A stretch of 15,525 nt of DNA from DASPXY01 sp038227745 (GTDB taxonomy: Bacteria; Planctomycetota; Planctomycetia; Gemmatales; Gemmataceae): NCBI GenBank assembly GCA_038227745.1, contig JBBRPS010000151.1, forward strand, positions 1 through 15,525, written 5' to 3'. Positions 6,586-14,020 of the stretch are shown here, piece by piece. The notes below the pieces were generated by a model, which saw only the letters and a program-made list of their open reading frames with translations, searched no databases and was not told where the DNA came from. The translations under genes and the position numbers were made by a program. Each line of letters opens with the position of its first letter. Within the stretch, counting starts at the first letter, position 1.

Positions 6586-6711
6586 CCGGGGCCGCGCGTG
6601 TTGGAGCTGGCGAGGGTCGGCTACACGTCGGCGGCGATGGTGGTTTTACGGTACGCGAGTCGGAAGTTGTTCCGCCCCTCCCCGCGGAAGTACCGCAGCG
6701 TCAACGGTTGA
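6586..6711 (+). pseudogene. Possible C-terminal relic of an AraC-type regulator
   Basis: A short open frame (open from 6586, GTG at 6598, TGA at 6709-6711) reads VLELARVGYTSAAMVV and then RKLFRPSPRKYRSVNG. The pattern LA-x-VGY-x-S followed about 15 residues later by F-x-x-SP-x-x-YR is that of the second helix-turn-helix of AraC-family regulators, here with some spacing irregularity. Everything upstream is absent, replaced by the hairpin repeat ending at 6568. It is too short to fold as a DNA-binding domain, so it is probably a remnant. The assignment rests on a remembered motif and could be coincidence. Confidence 0.3.
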
Positions 6712-6761
6712 TCGAGGCGCCCCGGCTTGCCGTTTCGCTCTCGCGTTCCCTCGCCCTGGGC

Positions 6762-7145
6762 TCAAGAACTCGCTTTCGGCGGAGCGAGGGCCACGAATAC
6801 CTTGTCGGCTTCGCCGATGGCGGACGCGGTGATGGTCGCGAGATCCCCTTCCACCTCGCCCTCGTAATCGCAAGCATTCCGCCACTGCCGCAGACGGTCG
6901 AGCCGTTCCGAGATCTTTTGCATCTTCCCGCGCTTCAGGAGCGTGCGCAGGCGGCCGTGGTCTTCCGGCTGTTCGCGGGCGTCGAAGCCGAGGTGGGCGA
7001 CGGCGTGGTCGCGGACGTGGCAAAACGCGGCGAAGTAGCCACGGCTCACCGCGGAGCGCAAGGCGGCTTCCTGGTCGGGAGGCGTCCCAGTCGGGTTCTC
7101 CAGGAACCTGGCCAGTTCCAGGTACTGCTTCCAGTCAAACGGCAT
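6762..7145 (-). CDS. HEPN domain protein
   Basis: A 127-residue helical protein. Residues 5-15 (WKQYLELARFL) begin the first helix, AVSRGYFAAFCHVRD (32-46) is the HEPN core with the typical S-R-x-Y-F-A-A-F pattern, and RLDRLRQWRNACDYEG (81-96) holds the active-site region. HEPN RNases and many HEPN toxins carry R-x4-6-H; here the motif reads R89-N-A-C-D-Y94, with Tyr in place of His, a form also met in some HEPN subfamilies. RNA cleavage or RNA binding is possible but not shown. The gene is second in an operon: its ATG lies 11 bases inside the end of the upstream partner (7135-7518), so translation is coupled. In MNT/HEPN toxin-antitoxin pairs the partner is a nucleotidyltransferase; that is not the case here. 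Confidence 0.75.
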   Translation of the reverse strand: MPFDWKQYLELARFLENPTGTPPDQEAALRSAVSRGYFAAFCHVRDHAVAHLGFDAREQPEDHGRLRTLLKRGKMQKISERLDRLRQWRNACDYEGEVEGDLATITASAIGEADKVFVALAPPKASS

Positions 7146-7518
7146 GGGGCCTCCGCGGCGGCCGGAAATCAGTCGTCAACAGCAACGGACCGGACGCCCC
7201 CGCGAGCCGGTCTTCATGAGCCTCCTGTACCTGTTCGATCCGGCTCAGGAGGTCCGGGTCGTAAGTCTGCTGCCGGATGTAGAGGGTCAGGTAGCGATCC
7301 TGGATCTCGGGGTCCGTGTAGACTTCCAGCGACAACTCCGCCCGATCGCCGAACTCTTCCCGGGCGGCTTTGCCGAAATCCGACAACAGCAGGGCCAGGT
7401 CCGCGAACCGTTCCAGGTAGGCGCGGACCTCGTCCGGCTTCGGCAGCACAACTCCGTACGCTGAGAGAGCCTGCAGGGCATTCTCCCAGGCGGGAGACTG
7501 TGTTTCGGTGACCGGCAT
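7135..7518 (-). CDS. Uncharacterised acidic partner of the HEPN protein
   Basis: A 127-residue protein, acidic except for a basic tail. Helical residues 9-56 (LERFADLALLLSDFGKAARE) precede a beta-strand region with ELSLEVYTDPEIQDRYLTLYIR (61-82), a second helix (about 88-105) and a terminal motif LLLTTDFRPPRR (112-123). I recognise this as a protein type found beside HEPN genes, but I know no named domain or activity. It lacks the GS-x10-D-x-D motif of MNT nucleotidyltransferases. The ATG at 7518 is chosen because GGAGG lies about 7 bases upstream; the frame extends further back without family-like sequence. It is the first gene of the pair and overlaps the HEPN start by 11 bases. An antitoxin-like or HEPN-regulating role is inferred from position and relative order. 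Confidence 0.7.
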   Translation of the reverse strand: MPVTETQSPAWENALQALSAYGVVLPKPDEVRAYLERFADLALLLSDFGKAAREEFGDRAELSLEVYTDPEIQDRYLTLYIRQQTYDPDLLSRIEQVQEAHEDRLAGASGPLLLTTDFRPPRRPHAV

Positions 7519-7685
7519 GGGTCTGCCTCCAGAGTAGCGCTGCGTGCCTGCGTCCACCCTGCGGAGTGTACCACGGACCGCAAGCCGGGAGAAGCGGGCA
7601 TGGTCGCCGGGCAGGCTGTCGCCTACATCCCCTTGAGGGAAAGAGGAGTGGATCGACCGCGGCACCTTTTGCGAGGGGGCGAGAC

Positions 7686-8612
7686 TTGCCGTCCGAACCG
7701 CTGGCGTATTTCGACGGCCGACTGGTACCGCAGAGCGAGGCCCGCCTGCCGCTGCACGACGCCGGCTTCGTCCTCGGCGCGACCGTCACAGACCTTTGCC
7801 GCACCGTCCGTCACCGCCTCTACCGCTGGCCCGATCACTTCGCCCGCTTCCGCCGCAGCTGCCGCTCGGTGCGCATCTACCCGCCGCTCGCCGAGGAAGA
7901 AATCGAGCGCCTCGCCCACGAGTTGGTCGCTCACAACGCCGCCCTGCTGCGCCCGGAGCAAGACCTGGCCCTGGTTCTCCTCGCCACGCCCGGCCCGGTC
8001 AACTTCTACGCGGGGCAGGCGGGCGGCGCCGGCGAGGCCGCCCCGACCTTCGCGATGCACACGTTCCCATTGCCCTTCGCCCGCTACCGCCGCCTCTTCG
8101 AGCAGGGGGCGCACCTGGTCATCCCCTCGACGCGCCACGTCCCCGCCGTGTGCATCGACCCGCGCGTCAAGCAGCGCAGCCGCCTGCACTGGTGGCTCGC
8201 GGAGCAGGAGGCGCACCTCGCCGAGCCGGGCGCCACGGCCCTGCTGCTGGACACGGACGGCCACGTCACTGAGACGGCGGCCGCGAACTTTCTGCTGGTG
8301 CAGAGTGGAGCGGTGGTGTCGCCGCCGCGGCACGCGATCCTGAACGGCGTCAGCCTGCAGGTGGTGGAGGAACTGTGCGGCGAGTTGGGCATCCGCTTCG
8401 AGGAGAGGGTGCTGGCGGCGCACGACTGTCTGAACGCCGACGAGGCCCTGCTGGCGAGCACGCCGTACTGCCTCGCCGGCGTCAGCCGCATCAATGGCGT
8501 GCCGCTGCCGTGGCCCGGCCTGGTGTTCCGGCGGCTGCTGGAGGAGTGGGGGCGGCGGGTCGGGCTGGACATCCGCGGGCAGATCGAGGGCGCCGGGCTG
8601 GCCGGCGCCTGA
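7686..8612 (+). CDS. Class-IV PLP-dependent aminotransferase (BCAT / D-amino-acid transaminase / ADC lyase type)
   Basis: A 308-residue protein with fold type IV features: YFDGRLVPQSEARLPLHDAGFVLG at the start (split here as FDGRLVP and LPLHDAGF), the PLP-binding K162 in RVKQRSRLHW, E196 in TETAAANFLLV, and the phosphate-binding loops HAILNGVSL (216-224) and STPYCLAG. Such enzymes transfer amino groups between branched-chain or D-amino acids and keto acids, or cleave aminodeoxychorismate. The substrate cannot be set from the motifs. The start is taken as TTG at 7686 because GAGGGGG lies 6 bases before it and homology begins at once; the in-frame ATG at 7566 would add 40 unrelated residues. 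It diverges from the HEPN operon and converges with the LarA-type gene. Confidence 0.85.
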   Translation: MPSEPLAYFDGRLVPQSEARLPLHDAGFVLGATVTDLCRTVRHRLYRWPDHFARFRRSCRSVRIYPPLAEEEIERLAHELVAHNAALLRPEQDLALVLLATPGPVNFYAGQAGGAGEAAPTFAMHTFPLPFARYRRLFEQGAHLVIPSTRHVPAVCIDPRVKQRSRLHWWLAEQEAHLAEPGATALLLDTDGHVTETAAANFLLVQSGAVVSPPRHAILNGVSLQVVEELCGELGIRFEERVLAAHDCLNADEALLASTPYCLAGVSRINGVPLPWPGLVFRRLLEEWGRRVGLDIRGQIEGAGLAGA

Positions 8613-8633
8613 CGGCCGGCCCGCAGCGCCGGC
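8601..8633. terminator. Possible bidirectional hairpin between convergent genes
   Basis: gccggcgc at 8601-8608 pairs with gcgccggc at 8626-8633 across a 17-base loop that includes the aminotransferase stop. The minus-strand racemase gene ends at 8636, so one GC-rich hairpin could serve both transcripts. There is no T tract on either side, so termination is only inferred from position. Confidence 0.35.
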
Positions 8634-8635
8634 TC

Positions 8636-9916
8636 TCACGCGCTCTGACCCACGTACGGCAGGACGTAAGGCCCCTTGGGGATGACGGCGATGCGCGCCG
8701 ATGGCCCGTACTCCGCGAGCGAGTCGGCCACCGCCTGCTCGACCGTCGCCGCCGGCTCGACGTAGCAGCGCCGCAGCGTCTCGGCGGGGATGCCGTCCGT
8801 TACCAACTTCACCTTGCAGCGCTCCACGACCTTCGCCAGTTCTTCAAGCTGCCACTGATCCATGACGAAGTAGTCCTTGCCGAGGATGCGCTGCTTGAAC
8901 ACCTTGAGATCGGGATTGTCCTCCATGAGGTGCTGAAACTCGGCGCTGCCGAGCCCCTCGCTCAGGCTGGCGACCACGATGATCGTACCGCCCTGCTTGA
9001 CGATCGGCAGCGCCCCCGTCATGCCCTTGACCGCCTGGTAGAACGTCGTGTCGAGGGGGTAGCCCGCGCAACTCGTGACGACGATGTCGAGCGGCTCGGA
9101 CACGGAGACGCGGACCACGCTTTCCACGAAGCGCACGCCCTCCTCCCAGGCCCGCTCCATGTGGCCGGCCCCGACCCACGTGATCTGCCGGCGGTCGTCG
9201 AGACAGACGTTGACGATGAAGTCGCAGCCGGCCATGCGGGCGATGCGCGTGTTCTCCTCGTGGACGGGGTTGCCCTCGACGATGCCGCAGTCGGCCTTCG
9301 GGTGCTCCAGGAACTTCGGGCCGTGCCAGACCTTGACCGTTTCCAGGGCGGCGATGCCGGGACAGATCACCTTGCGGCCGCCGCTGTAGCCCGCCATCAG
9401 GTGCGGCTCGATCAGTCCCGTGGTGATCTTCAGGTCGGCGCGGACATAGCGGCGGTCGAGGTGGACCGGCACGCCGTTGGGCGTGGTGCCGAGGTAGTCG
9501 TGCTCGTCCAGCACCTTGCCGTGGTGGTTCTCGACGCGGTAGTTCGCGACGAGGTCCGGGCCGAGCATCTCCTCCAGTTCGGCGCCCTCGTTGGGCCGGT
9601 GCAGGCCGGTGGCGACGAGGATGAGGATGTCGCGGCGGGCGATGCCCTGCTCCTGGAGCGTCTCGAGCAGCGGCGGCAGAATGACGCGGTTGGGCACCGG
9701 CCGGGTGATGTCGCAGACGAGGATGCAGGCGTTTTTCCGGCCGCGGGCGAGGGTCGCCAGGGGCGGGGTGCCGAGGGGGTGGGCGAGGGCGCCGGCGACG
9801 GCGGCGGCGGGATCGGCCAGTGGAGCGGCGGGGCGGATCGCCAGCGGGCCGACGACGCGCTCGTCGGGGAGTTCCACGTCCAGGCCGGTGCGTCCGTAGT
9901 CGAGGGTGATGCGCAT
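8636..9916 (-). CDS. larA: LarA-type nickel-pincer 2-hydroxyacid (lactate) racemase
   Basis: A 426-residue protein, the usual LarA length. Key residues follow the Lactobacillus plantarum enzyme almost number for number: D69-x-x-R72 (DITRPVP), H106 in TGLHRPN, H172 in EPHLMAGYSGG, K182 in GGRK (the lysine that anchors the nickel-pincer nucleotide), H198 in WHGP, and Y294-Q-x-x-K297 late in the chain. In the family these bind the Ni-pincer cofactor and racemise lactate or other 2-hydroxyacids by hydride transfer. The cofactor makers LarB, LarC and LarE are not in the window, so they must be encoded elsewhere if this enzyme is active. LarA homologues have varied substrates, so lactate is only one option. 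No strong ribosome binding site precedes the ATG at 9916. Confidence 0.85.
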   Translation of the reverse strand: MRITLDYGRTGLDVELPDERVVGPLAIRPAAPLADPAAAVAGALAHPLGTPPLATLARGRKNACILVCDITRPVPNRVILPPLLETLQEQGIARRDILILVATGLHRPNEGAELEEMLGPDLVANYRVENHHGKVLDEHDYLGTTPNGVPVHLDRRYVRADLKITTGLIEPHLMAGYSGGRKVICPGIAALETVKVWHGPKFLEHPKADCGIVEGNPVHEENTRIARMAGCDFIVNVCLDDRRQITWVGAGHMERAWEEGVRFVESVVRVSVSEPLDIVVTSCAGYPLDTTFYQAVKGMTGALPIVKQGGTIIVVASLSEGLGSAEFQHLMEDNPDLKVFKQRILGKDYFVMDQWQLEELAKVVERCKVKLVTDGIPAETLRRCYVEPAATVEQAVADSLAEYGPSARIAVIPKGPYVLPYVGQSA

Positions 9917-10307
9917 GGTGTTGTCGGCCGGAAGGAGTAAGGGGACTCAACGGGCTTGAAGGGTCATTATCGAGAATTGCGCGGGCGGTTTCCACGGCGA
10001 AATCCGGCCGGCGACGGCCGAAACGCGGCCTTTGCCGCGGGGCTCTATGGGTCGGGTGCCGTCCCGTGGATAAAGGAACGCATGAGCAGACAGTCCCCTG
10101 GGACTGCCGCGACTCCAGGCAGCGCTGCCGTATGGACAAGCGTCCTCTGCACGTCCGCGCGGCATCCCGCTCCACGGCGGCAGAAATACCCGAAAAACTC
10201 CTCCGAACCCTCGCGTCTCCTAATTGCTTCGATTGCCGACACTTGCGCAAACCACCTGGACGACAGGCGGCCGCGGCGCACGCCTCGTGAGGGCTTTCTT
10301 CGGCGTG
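9917..10307. other. Long regulatory intergenic region before urtA
   Basis: About 490 bases separate the divergent larA and urtA genes. I see no convincing gene; short frames here lack ribosome binding sites and family-like sequence. The length suits a sigma-54 promoter with upstream activator sites. One dyad, at 10091-10106, is listed separately; the sigma-54-type promoter lies at 10308-10323. Confidence 0.5.
10091..10106. promoter_or_regulatory. Dyad cagtccc-ct-gggactg, candidate activator site
   Basis: A perfect 7-bp inverted repeat with a 2-base spacer lies about 200 bases upstream of the sigma-54-type promoter of urtA, within the usual range of enhancer-binding proteins. It does not match the enteric NtrC consensus (TGCACC-N5-GGTGCA). 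The binding protein is therefore unknown and the role is speculative. Confidence 0.25.
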
Positions 10308-10323
10308 TGGCACCGAGGTTGCT
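10308..10323 (+). promoter_or_regulatory. Sigma-54 (RpoN) promoter of the urt operon
   Basis: The sequence TGGCACCGAGGTTGCT matches the sigma-54 consensus TGGCACG-N4-TTGCW at every conserved base except the G after CAC. The GG at 10309-10310 (-24) and GC at 10321-10322 (-12) are separated by exactly 10 bases, as required. Transcription would start near 10334, giving a leader of about 72 bases before urtA. Sigma-54 control by an NtrC-like activator is well known for nitrogen uptake genes, so the location before a urea transporter strengthens the call. Confidence 0.75.
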
Positions 10324-10405
10324 CAATAATCGCGACAATTTACGAATGTTGAACTCTCCGCAGGCTACCCGTGCGCACTTTGCACTTGTTCAAAGGAGAA
10401 GCGAC

Positions 10406-11803
10406 TTGAAGACGCAGACGCCGAAAGCCCCAACAGCACCGGGAGGCCGCGCCCTCCTGTTCCGCCACGCCGGCAAAGCCTGCCTCGCCCTGGGCGTCGC
10501 CTTGCTCGCCCTGCTGCCCCTGACCCTGTCCGGGTGCAGCAAGGGTGAAGGCGACAAGAAGGGCAAGGACGACAAGACGGCCCAGGTCAAGGGCGGGGAC
10601 GGCAAGAAGGATGCTGAAAACACGGGCGGCGGGGAACCGATCAAGGTCGGCATCCTGCACTCCCTCACCGGCACCATGTCGATCAGCGAGAGGTCCCTGA
10701 AAGACGCCGAACTGTTGGCCCTGGAGGAGATCAACAAGGCCGGCGGCGTCCTCGGCCGACAGGTCGAGGCGATCGTCGAGGACCCCGAGTCGAAGTTCAC
10801 CACCGTCTTCCCGGAGAAGGCCAAGAAGCTCCTGCTCAACGACAAGGTGGCGGCAGTCTTCGGCTGCTGGACCTCCGTCAGCCGCAAGAACGTCCTGCCC
10901 GTCTTCGAGAAGAACAACGGCCTGCTGTTTTACCCGGTGCAGTACGAGGGCAACGAGTGCTCCAAGAACGTCGTCTACACCGGCGCCGCCCCGAACCAGC
11001 AGATCCTCCCCGCCGTCGAGTGGCTGATGAGCGACAAGGGCGGGAACAAGAAGAAGTTCTACCTCCTCGGCACCGACTACGTCTTCCCGCGCACCGCTAA
11101 CCTGATCATTATCCAGTACCTGCACTCCAAGAAGCTCGAGCCGGTCGCCGAGCAGTACACGCCGTTCAGCCACAAGGATTACCAGGCCATCGTCCAGGAC
11201 ATCAAGGAAAAACAGCCGGACGTGATCTTCAGCACGATCAACGGCGACAGCAACGTCAACTTCTACAATGAACTCGCCGCCCAGGGCATCACCGCCGATA
11301 AGATCCCCGTCGTCGCCGTCAGCGTCGGCGAGGACGAGTTGACGGGCCTCGACCCGTCCAAGGTCAAGGGCCACCTCGCCGCCTGGAACTACTTCCAGAG
11401 TCTCGACACGCCGAAGAACAAGGAGTTCGTCAAGAAGTTCCAGGCCAAGTACGGCCCGGAGCGCGTGACCGACGACCCGATAGCCGCCGCCTACGCCCAG
11501 GTCTACCTGTGGAAGCTCGCGGTCGAGAAGGCCAAGAGCACCGACGTGGACAAGGTTCGCGAGGCGATCCGCGGCATCGAGTTCGACGCCCCTGAGGGCA
11601 AGATCAAGGTCGATCCCAAGACGCAGCACCTGTACAAGACGTTCCACATGGGCAAGATCCGCTCCGACAAGCAGTTCGACATCATCTACTCGACGCCGAC
11701 CTGGATCGAGCCGGAGCCGTACCCTCAAATCGCCTTCCCCGGCTGGCACTGCGATTGGACCAAGACCGGCCTCGTCAAGGGGCCGCGCGTCAAGATCCAG
11801 TGA
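10406..11803 (+). CDS. urtA: Urea ABC transporter substrate-binding lipoprotein UrtA
   Basis: A 465-residue periplasmic urea receptor that delivers urea to the UrtBC channel. Residues 1-43 are a lipoprotein signal with a basic start, a hydrophobic core (LALGVALLALLPLTL) and lipobox LSGC with the lipidated C44. A Lys/Gly/Asp-rich tether runs to about 72. The mature domain has strong UrtA signatures: KVGILHSLTGTMSISE, FGCWTSVSRKNVLPVFE, LLFYPVQYEG, LLGTDYVFPRTAN, and HLYKTFHMGKI near the end. These separate it from the related LivJ/AmiC branched-chain amino acid and amide receptors. The start is taken as TTG at 10406 because AAAGGAG lies 7 bases upstream and a proper lipoprotein signal follows; the frame is open further upstream without signal features. 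A sigma-54-type promoter precedes it, and a large hairpin follows before urtB. Confidence 0.92.
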   Translation: MKTQTPKAPTAPGGRALLFRHAGKACLALGVALLALLPLTLSGCSKGEGDKKGKDDKTAQVKGGDGKKDAENTGGGEPIKVGILHSLTGTMSISERSLKDAELLALEEINKAGGVLGRQVEAIVEDPESKFTTVFPEKAKKLLLNDKVAAVFGCWTSVSRKNVLPVFEKNNGLLFYPVQYEGNECSKNVVYTGAAPNQQILPAVEWLMSDKGGNKKKFYLLGTDYVFPRTANLIIIQYLHSKKLEPVAEQYTPFSHKDYQAIVQDIKEKQPDVIFSTINGDSNVNFYNELAAQGITADKIPVVAVSVGEDELTGLDPSKVKGHLAAWNYFQSLDTPKNKEFVKKFQAKYGPERVTDDPIAAAYAQVYLWKLAVEKAKSTDVDKVREAIRGIEFDAPEGKIKVDPKTQHLYKTFHMGKIRSDKQFDIIYSTPTWIEPEPYPQIAFPGWHCDWTKTGLVKGPRVKIQ

Positions 11804-11817
11804 CAACGGGCCAAAAC

Positions 11818-11912
11818 GTGGATTGAGGATCCCCGTGGCACAGGCGGCTCGCCTGTGTTTGCAACAACGGCCCCACAGGCGAGCCGCCTGTGCCACGGGG
11901 TCCTCAATCCAC
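11818..11912. repeat. Large hairpin in the urtA-urtB gap (39-bp near-perfect inverted repeat)
   Basis: 11818-11857 pairs with 11874-11912 over 39 bp with a single bulged T at 11830 and a 16-base loop. Inside each arm is a smaller palindrome, cacaggcg-gct-cgcctgtg, so each arm can also fold alone. It starts 15 bases after the urtA stop and ends 44 bases before urtB. It may be a dispersed repeat copy, but its position fits an mRNA-stabilising or partly terminating structure that leaves more urtA message than urtBCDE. No T tract follows. Confidence 0.85.
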
Positions 11913-11956
11913 TTCTAACCCCCGCCCACCGGGGCGGTCCCTTTTTCGAGCTGCCG

Positions 11957-12847
11957 ATGACTGCAACGGCTTTTGGAGAAGCACTCTCCAACAGTTTGAG
12001 CCTGAGTTCGATCCTGATCCTGACGGCCCTCGGCCTGGCGATCACGTTCGGCGTCATGCGCGTCATCAACATGGCGCACGGTGAGATGCTGATGCTGGGG
12101 GCCTACACCGCCCATGTCGTCACCGCCGAGAAATACCTCGGCCTGAACCTCTATTGGGCCATCCCCATTTCGTTCCTCGTGGTCGCCTTCGTCGGCTACC
12201 TCATGGAGGTATGCCTGATCCGCTTCCTCTACGGCCGGCCCCTGGACACGCTGCTGGCCACCTGGGGAGTCGGCCTGATCCTGCAGCAGGTGATCAACCT
12301 CACCTTCGGCGCCAACCTCGTCCCCATGCACTTGCCCGAGGAACTCCAGGGGCACTGGGAAATCGGGTCGCTGAACCTCCCCAGGTACCGCGTGTTCATT
12401 GTCGGCGTGACGGCCCTTTGCCTGCTGGCGATCTACCTGTGGTTCTACTGGACGTCGTTCGGCCTGAAGATCCGCGCCGTCGTGCAGAACCGCCCGATGG
12501 CCTCCGCCCTGGGTATCTCCACGCGGACGGTGGACTCGATGACGTTCGCGTTCGCGACCGGGCTGGCGGGCGTCGCCGGCTGCATCATGGGCCACCTCTA
12601 CAACGTCCAGTACACGATGGGCGGCGACTACGTCGTCGAGGCGTTCATGGTGGTCATCCTGGGCGGCATGGGGCAGCTCTCGGGCAGCGTGGCCGGCGGG
12701 GTGGTGATCGGCACCGGCAACGGCTTCGCGTCGAAGTTGCTGGGCAACGAAGTGATGGCGAAGGTGGTCATCCTGGCGATGGTGGTCGGCTTTCTCCTGA
12801 TCCGCCCCTCCGGATTGTTCGTCACAAAGGAGCGGGCTTATGACTAA
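11957..12847 (+). CDS. urtB: Urea ABC transporter permease UrtB
   Basis: A 296-residue inner-membrane permease of the LivH type, forming with UrtC the path for urea. Hydrophobic segments alternate throughout (ILILTALGLAITFGV near 20, WAIPISFLVVAFVGYLM near 65, FIVGVTALCLLAIYLWFYW near 145, and the C-terminal VVILAMVVGFLLI). Family marks include RVINMAHGEMLMLGAY (about 35-50), LGISTRTVDSMTFAFATGLAG (split here as LGISTRTVDS and TFAFATGLAG), and VVILGGMGQLSGSVAGG. It is the short form without the extra N-terminal domain of some UrtB proteins. The ATG at 11957 gives the best N-terminus, but only a weak GAG lies upstream. Its end overlaps the urtC start by 8 bases, so B and C are coupled. Order A-B-C-D-E supports UrtB over LivH. 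Confidence 0.9.
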   Translation: MTATAFGEALSNSLSLSSILILTALGLAITFGVMRVINMAHGEMLMLGAYTAHVVTAEKYLGLNLYWAIPISFLVVAFVGYLMEVCLIRFLYGRPLDTLLATWGVGLILQQVINLTFGANLVPMHLPEELQGHWEIGSLNLPRYRVFIVGVTALCLLAIYLWFYWTSFGLKIRAVVQNRPMASALGISTRTVDSMTFAFATGLAGVAGCIMGHLYNVQYTMGGDYVVEAFMVVILGGMGQLSGSVAGGVVIGTGNGFASKLLGNEVMAKVVILAMVVGFLLIRPSGLFVTKERAYD

Positions 12848-14006
12848 TCCGCAATCCCTCTCCCCCACCGTCACCGCCGTCGTCTCGGTCAAGACCGAGG
12901 TGCCGCCCCGGCCGGCGGCCTCGCCGCACTGGGGCCGCGTCCTGGTCCTGTTCTTCCTGCTAGCGCTGTTCGTGCCGCCGTTCCTCTTCGGCGGCAACGA
13001 GTACCGCCTGAACCAGATCACCCGCTACGCCGCCCTCGCTCTCTTCGCCCTCAGTGTGGACGTGATCTGGGGCTACACGGGCCTGCTCAGCCTGGGGCAG
13101 GGCCTCTACTTCGGCCTCGGCGCCTACGCGGTCGGCTACTCCCTGATCTTGCAGCAGGCAGCCGTCGCGGAGGACCTGCCGTTCGTCTACAGCCCCGACA
13201 TGGCGCGGCCCGATTACATGGTACAGTGCCGGCTCCCCGAGGTGCCCATCTGGATCGGGCAGCTCATCAACATCTGGGTGGCGCTCGGCGTCGCGGTCAT
13301 CGTGCCGACCCTGATCGCCGCCCTGTTCGGCTACGTCGTCTTCCGCCGCGGCATCAAGGGAGTGTACTTTTCCCTCATCACCCAGGCCGTCCTCATGGCG
13401 GTGTTCACCCTCGTCTCGAACCAACGGCCGTACACGGGCGGCGTGGACGGCCTGACCAACCTGGCGGATCTCAGGCTCTTCGGCTTCGAGTTCCAGGGGT
13501 CGTATTACCTGTATTTCCTGGTGACGGGGATCCTCGTGCTGTGCTTCCTCGCCTGCGCCGCGCTGATGGCGAGCAAGTTCGGCCGGATCCTGACGGCCAT
13601 CCGCGACTCGGAGAACCGAGTGCTGGCGCTGGGCTACAACACGGCGATGTACAAGACGTTCGCCTTCGCCCTGTCGGCGGGGATGGCCGGCCTGGCGGGC
13701 GGCCTCTTCGTCGCCGCCAACAGCTCGGCCGGGCCGCAGTTCTTCAGCATCGCCGATTCGATCGAGGTCGTCATCTTCGTCGCCGTCGGCGGCCGCGGCA
13801 CGCTGGTCGGCGCCATCCTCGGCGCCGTCCTGGTCAACGTGGCCCGGACCTACGCCAACGAGCACTGGCGCGAAATCTGGCCGATCCTCCTGGGCGGCCT
13901 GTTCGTCGTGGTGGTCGCATTCATGCCCGATGGCATTGTCGGCCTGTTCCGCCGCCTGGCCGCCCGCCTCACGGGGGGCCGGGCCGCCCGCGAGGCGTCG
14001 GCCTGA
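12840..14006 (+). CDS. urtC: Urea ABC transporter permease UrtC
   Basis: A 388-residue permease of the LivM type. A hydrophilic N-terminus of about 30 residues precedes the first membrane segment (VLVLFFLLALFVPPFLFGG). Family marks follow: WGYTGLLSLGQGLYFGLGAY (about 79-98), GVYFSLITQAVL, QRPYTGGVDGLTNL, ILTAIRDSENRVLALGYN (the cytoplasmic loop that contacts the ATPase) and VGGRGTLVGAILGA. The GGxxGL text and long C-terminal membrane block match UrtC. It starts 8 bases inside urtB with AAAGGAGCGG just upstream, and ends 14 bases before urtD. It pairs with UrtB in a heterodimeric channel. Confidence 0.92.
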   Translation: MTNPQSLSPTVTAVVSVKTEVPPRPAASPHWGRVLVLFFLLALFVPPFLFGGNEYRLNQITRYAALALFALSVDVIWGYTGLLSLGQGLYFGLGAYAVGYSLILQQAAVAEDLPFVYSPDMARPDYMVQCRLPEVPIWIGQLINIWVALGVAVIVPTLIAALFGYVVFRRGIKGVYFSLITQAVLMAVFTLVSNQRPYTGGVDGLTNLADLRLFGFEFQGSYYLYFLVTGILVLCFLACAALMASKFGRILTAIRDSENRVLALGYNTAMYKTFAFALSAGMAGLAGGLFVAANSSAGPQFFSIADSIEVVIFVAVGGRGTLVGAILGAVLVNVARTYANEHWREIWPILLGGLFVVVVAFMPDGIVGLFRRLAARLTGGRAAREASA

Positions 14007-14020
14007 GAGGAGGGGCTCCG

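Noticed and set aside
8375..9940. Plus-strand open frame of 521 codons over the racemase gene
   Set aside because: It is the complement of the LarA-type gene, whose catalytic residues are all in place; the plus-strand product is His/Asp/Val-rich shadow sequence.
10066..10290. Small plus-strand frame (74 codons) in the larA-urtA gap
   Set aside because: No ribosome binding site, no family-like pattern, and it lies in a probable regulatory region.
10340..11896. Minus-strand open frame of 518 codons over urtA
   Set aside because: It is a shadow of urtA, with leucine/valine-rich repeats that come from reading the complement of a codon-biased gene.
13226..14020. Upstream in-frame extension of the urtD frame through urtC
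   Set aside because: The ribosome binding site and the family N-terminus both place the start at 14021; the extension is an out-of-frame reading of urtC.
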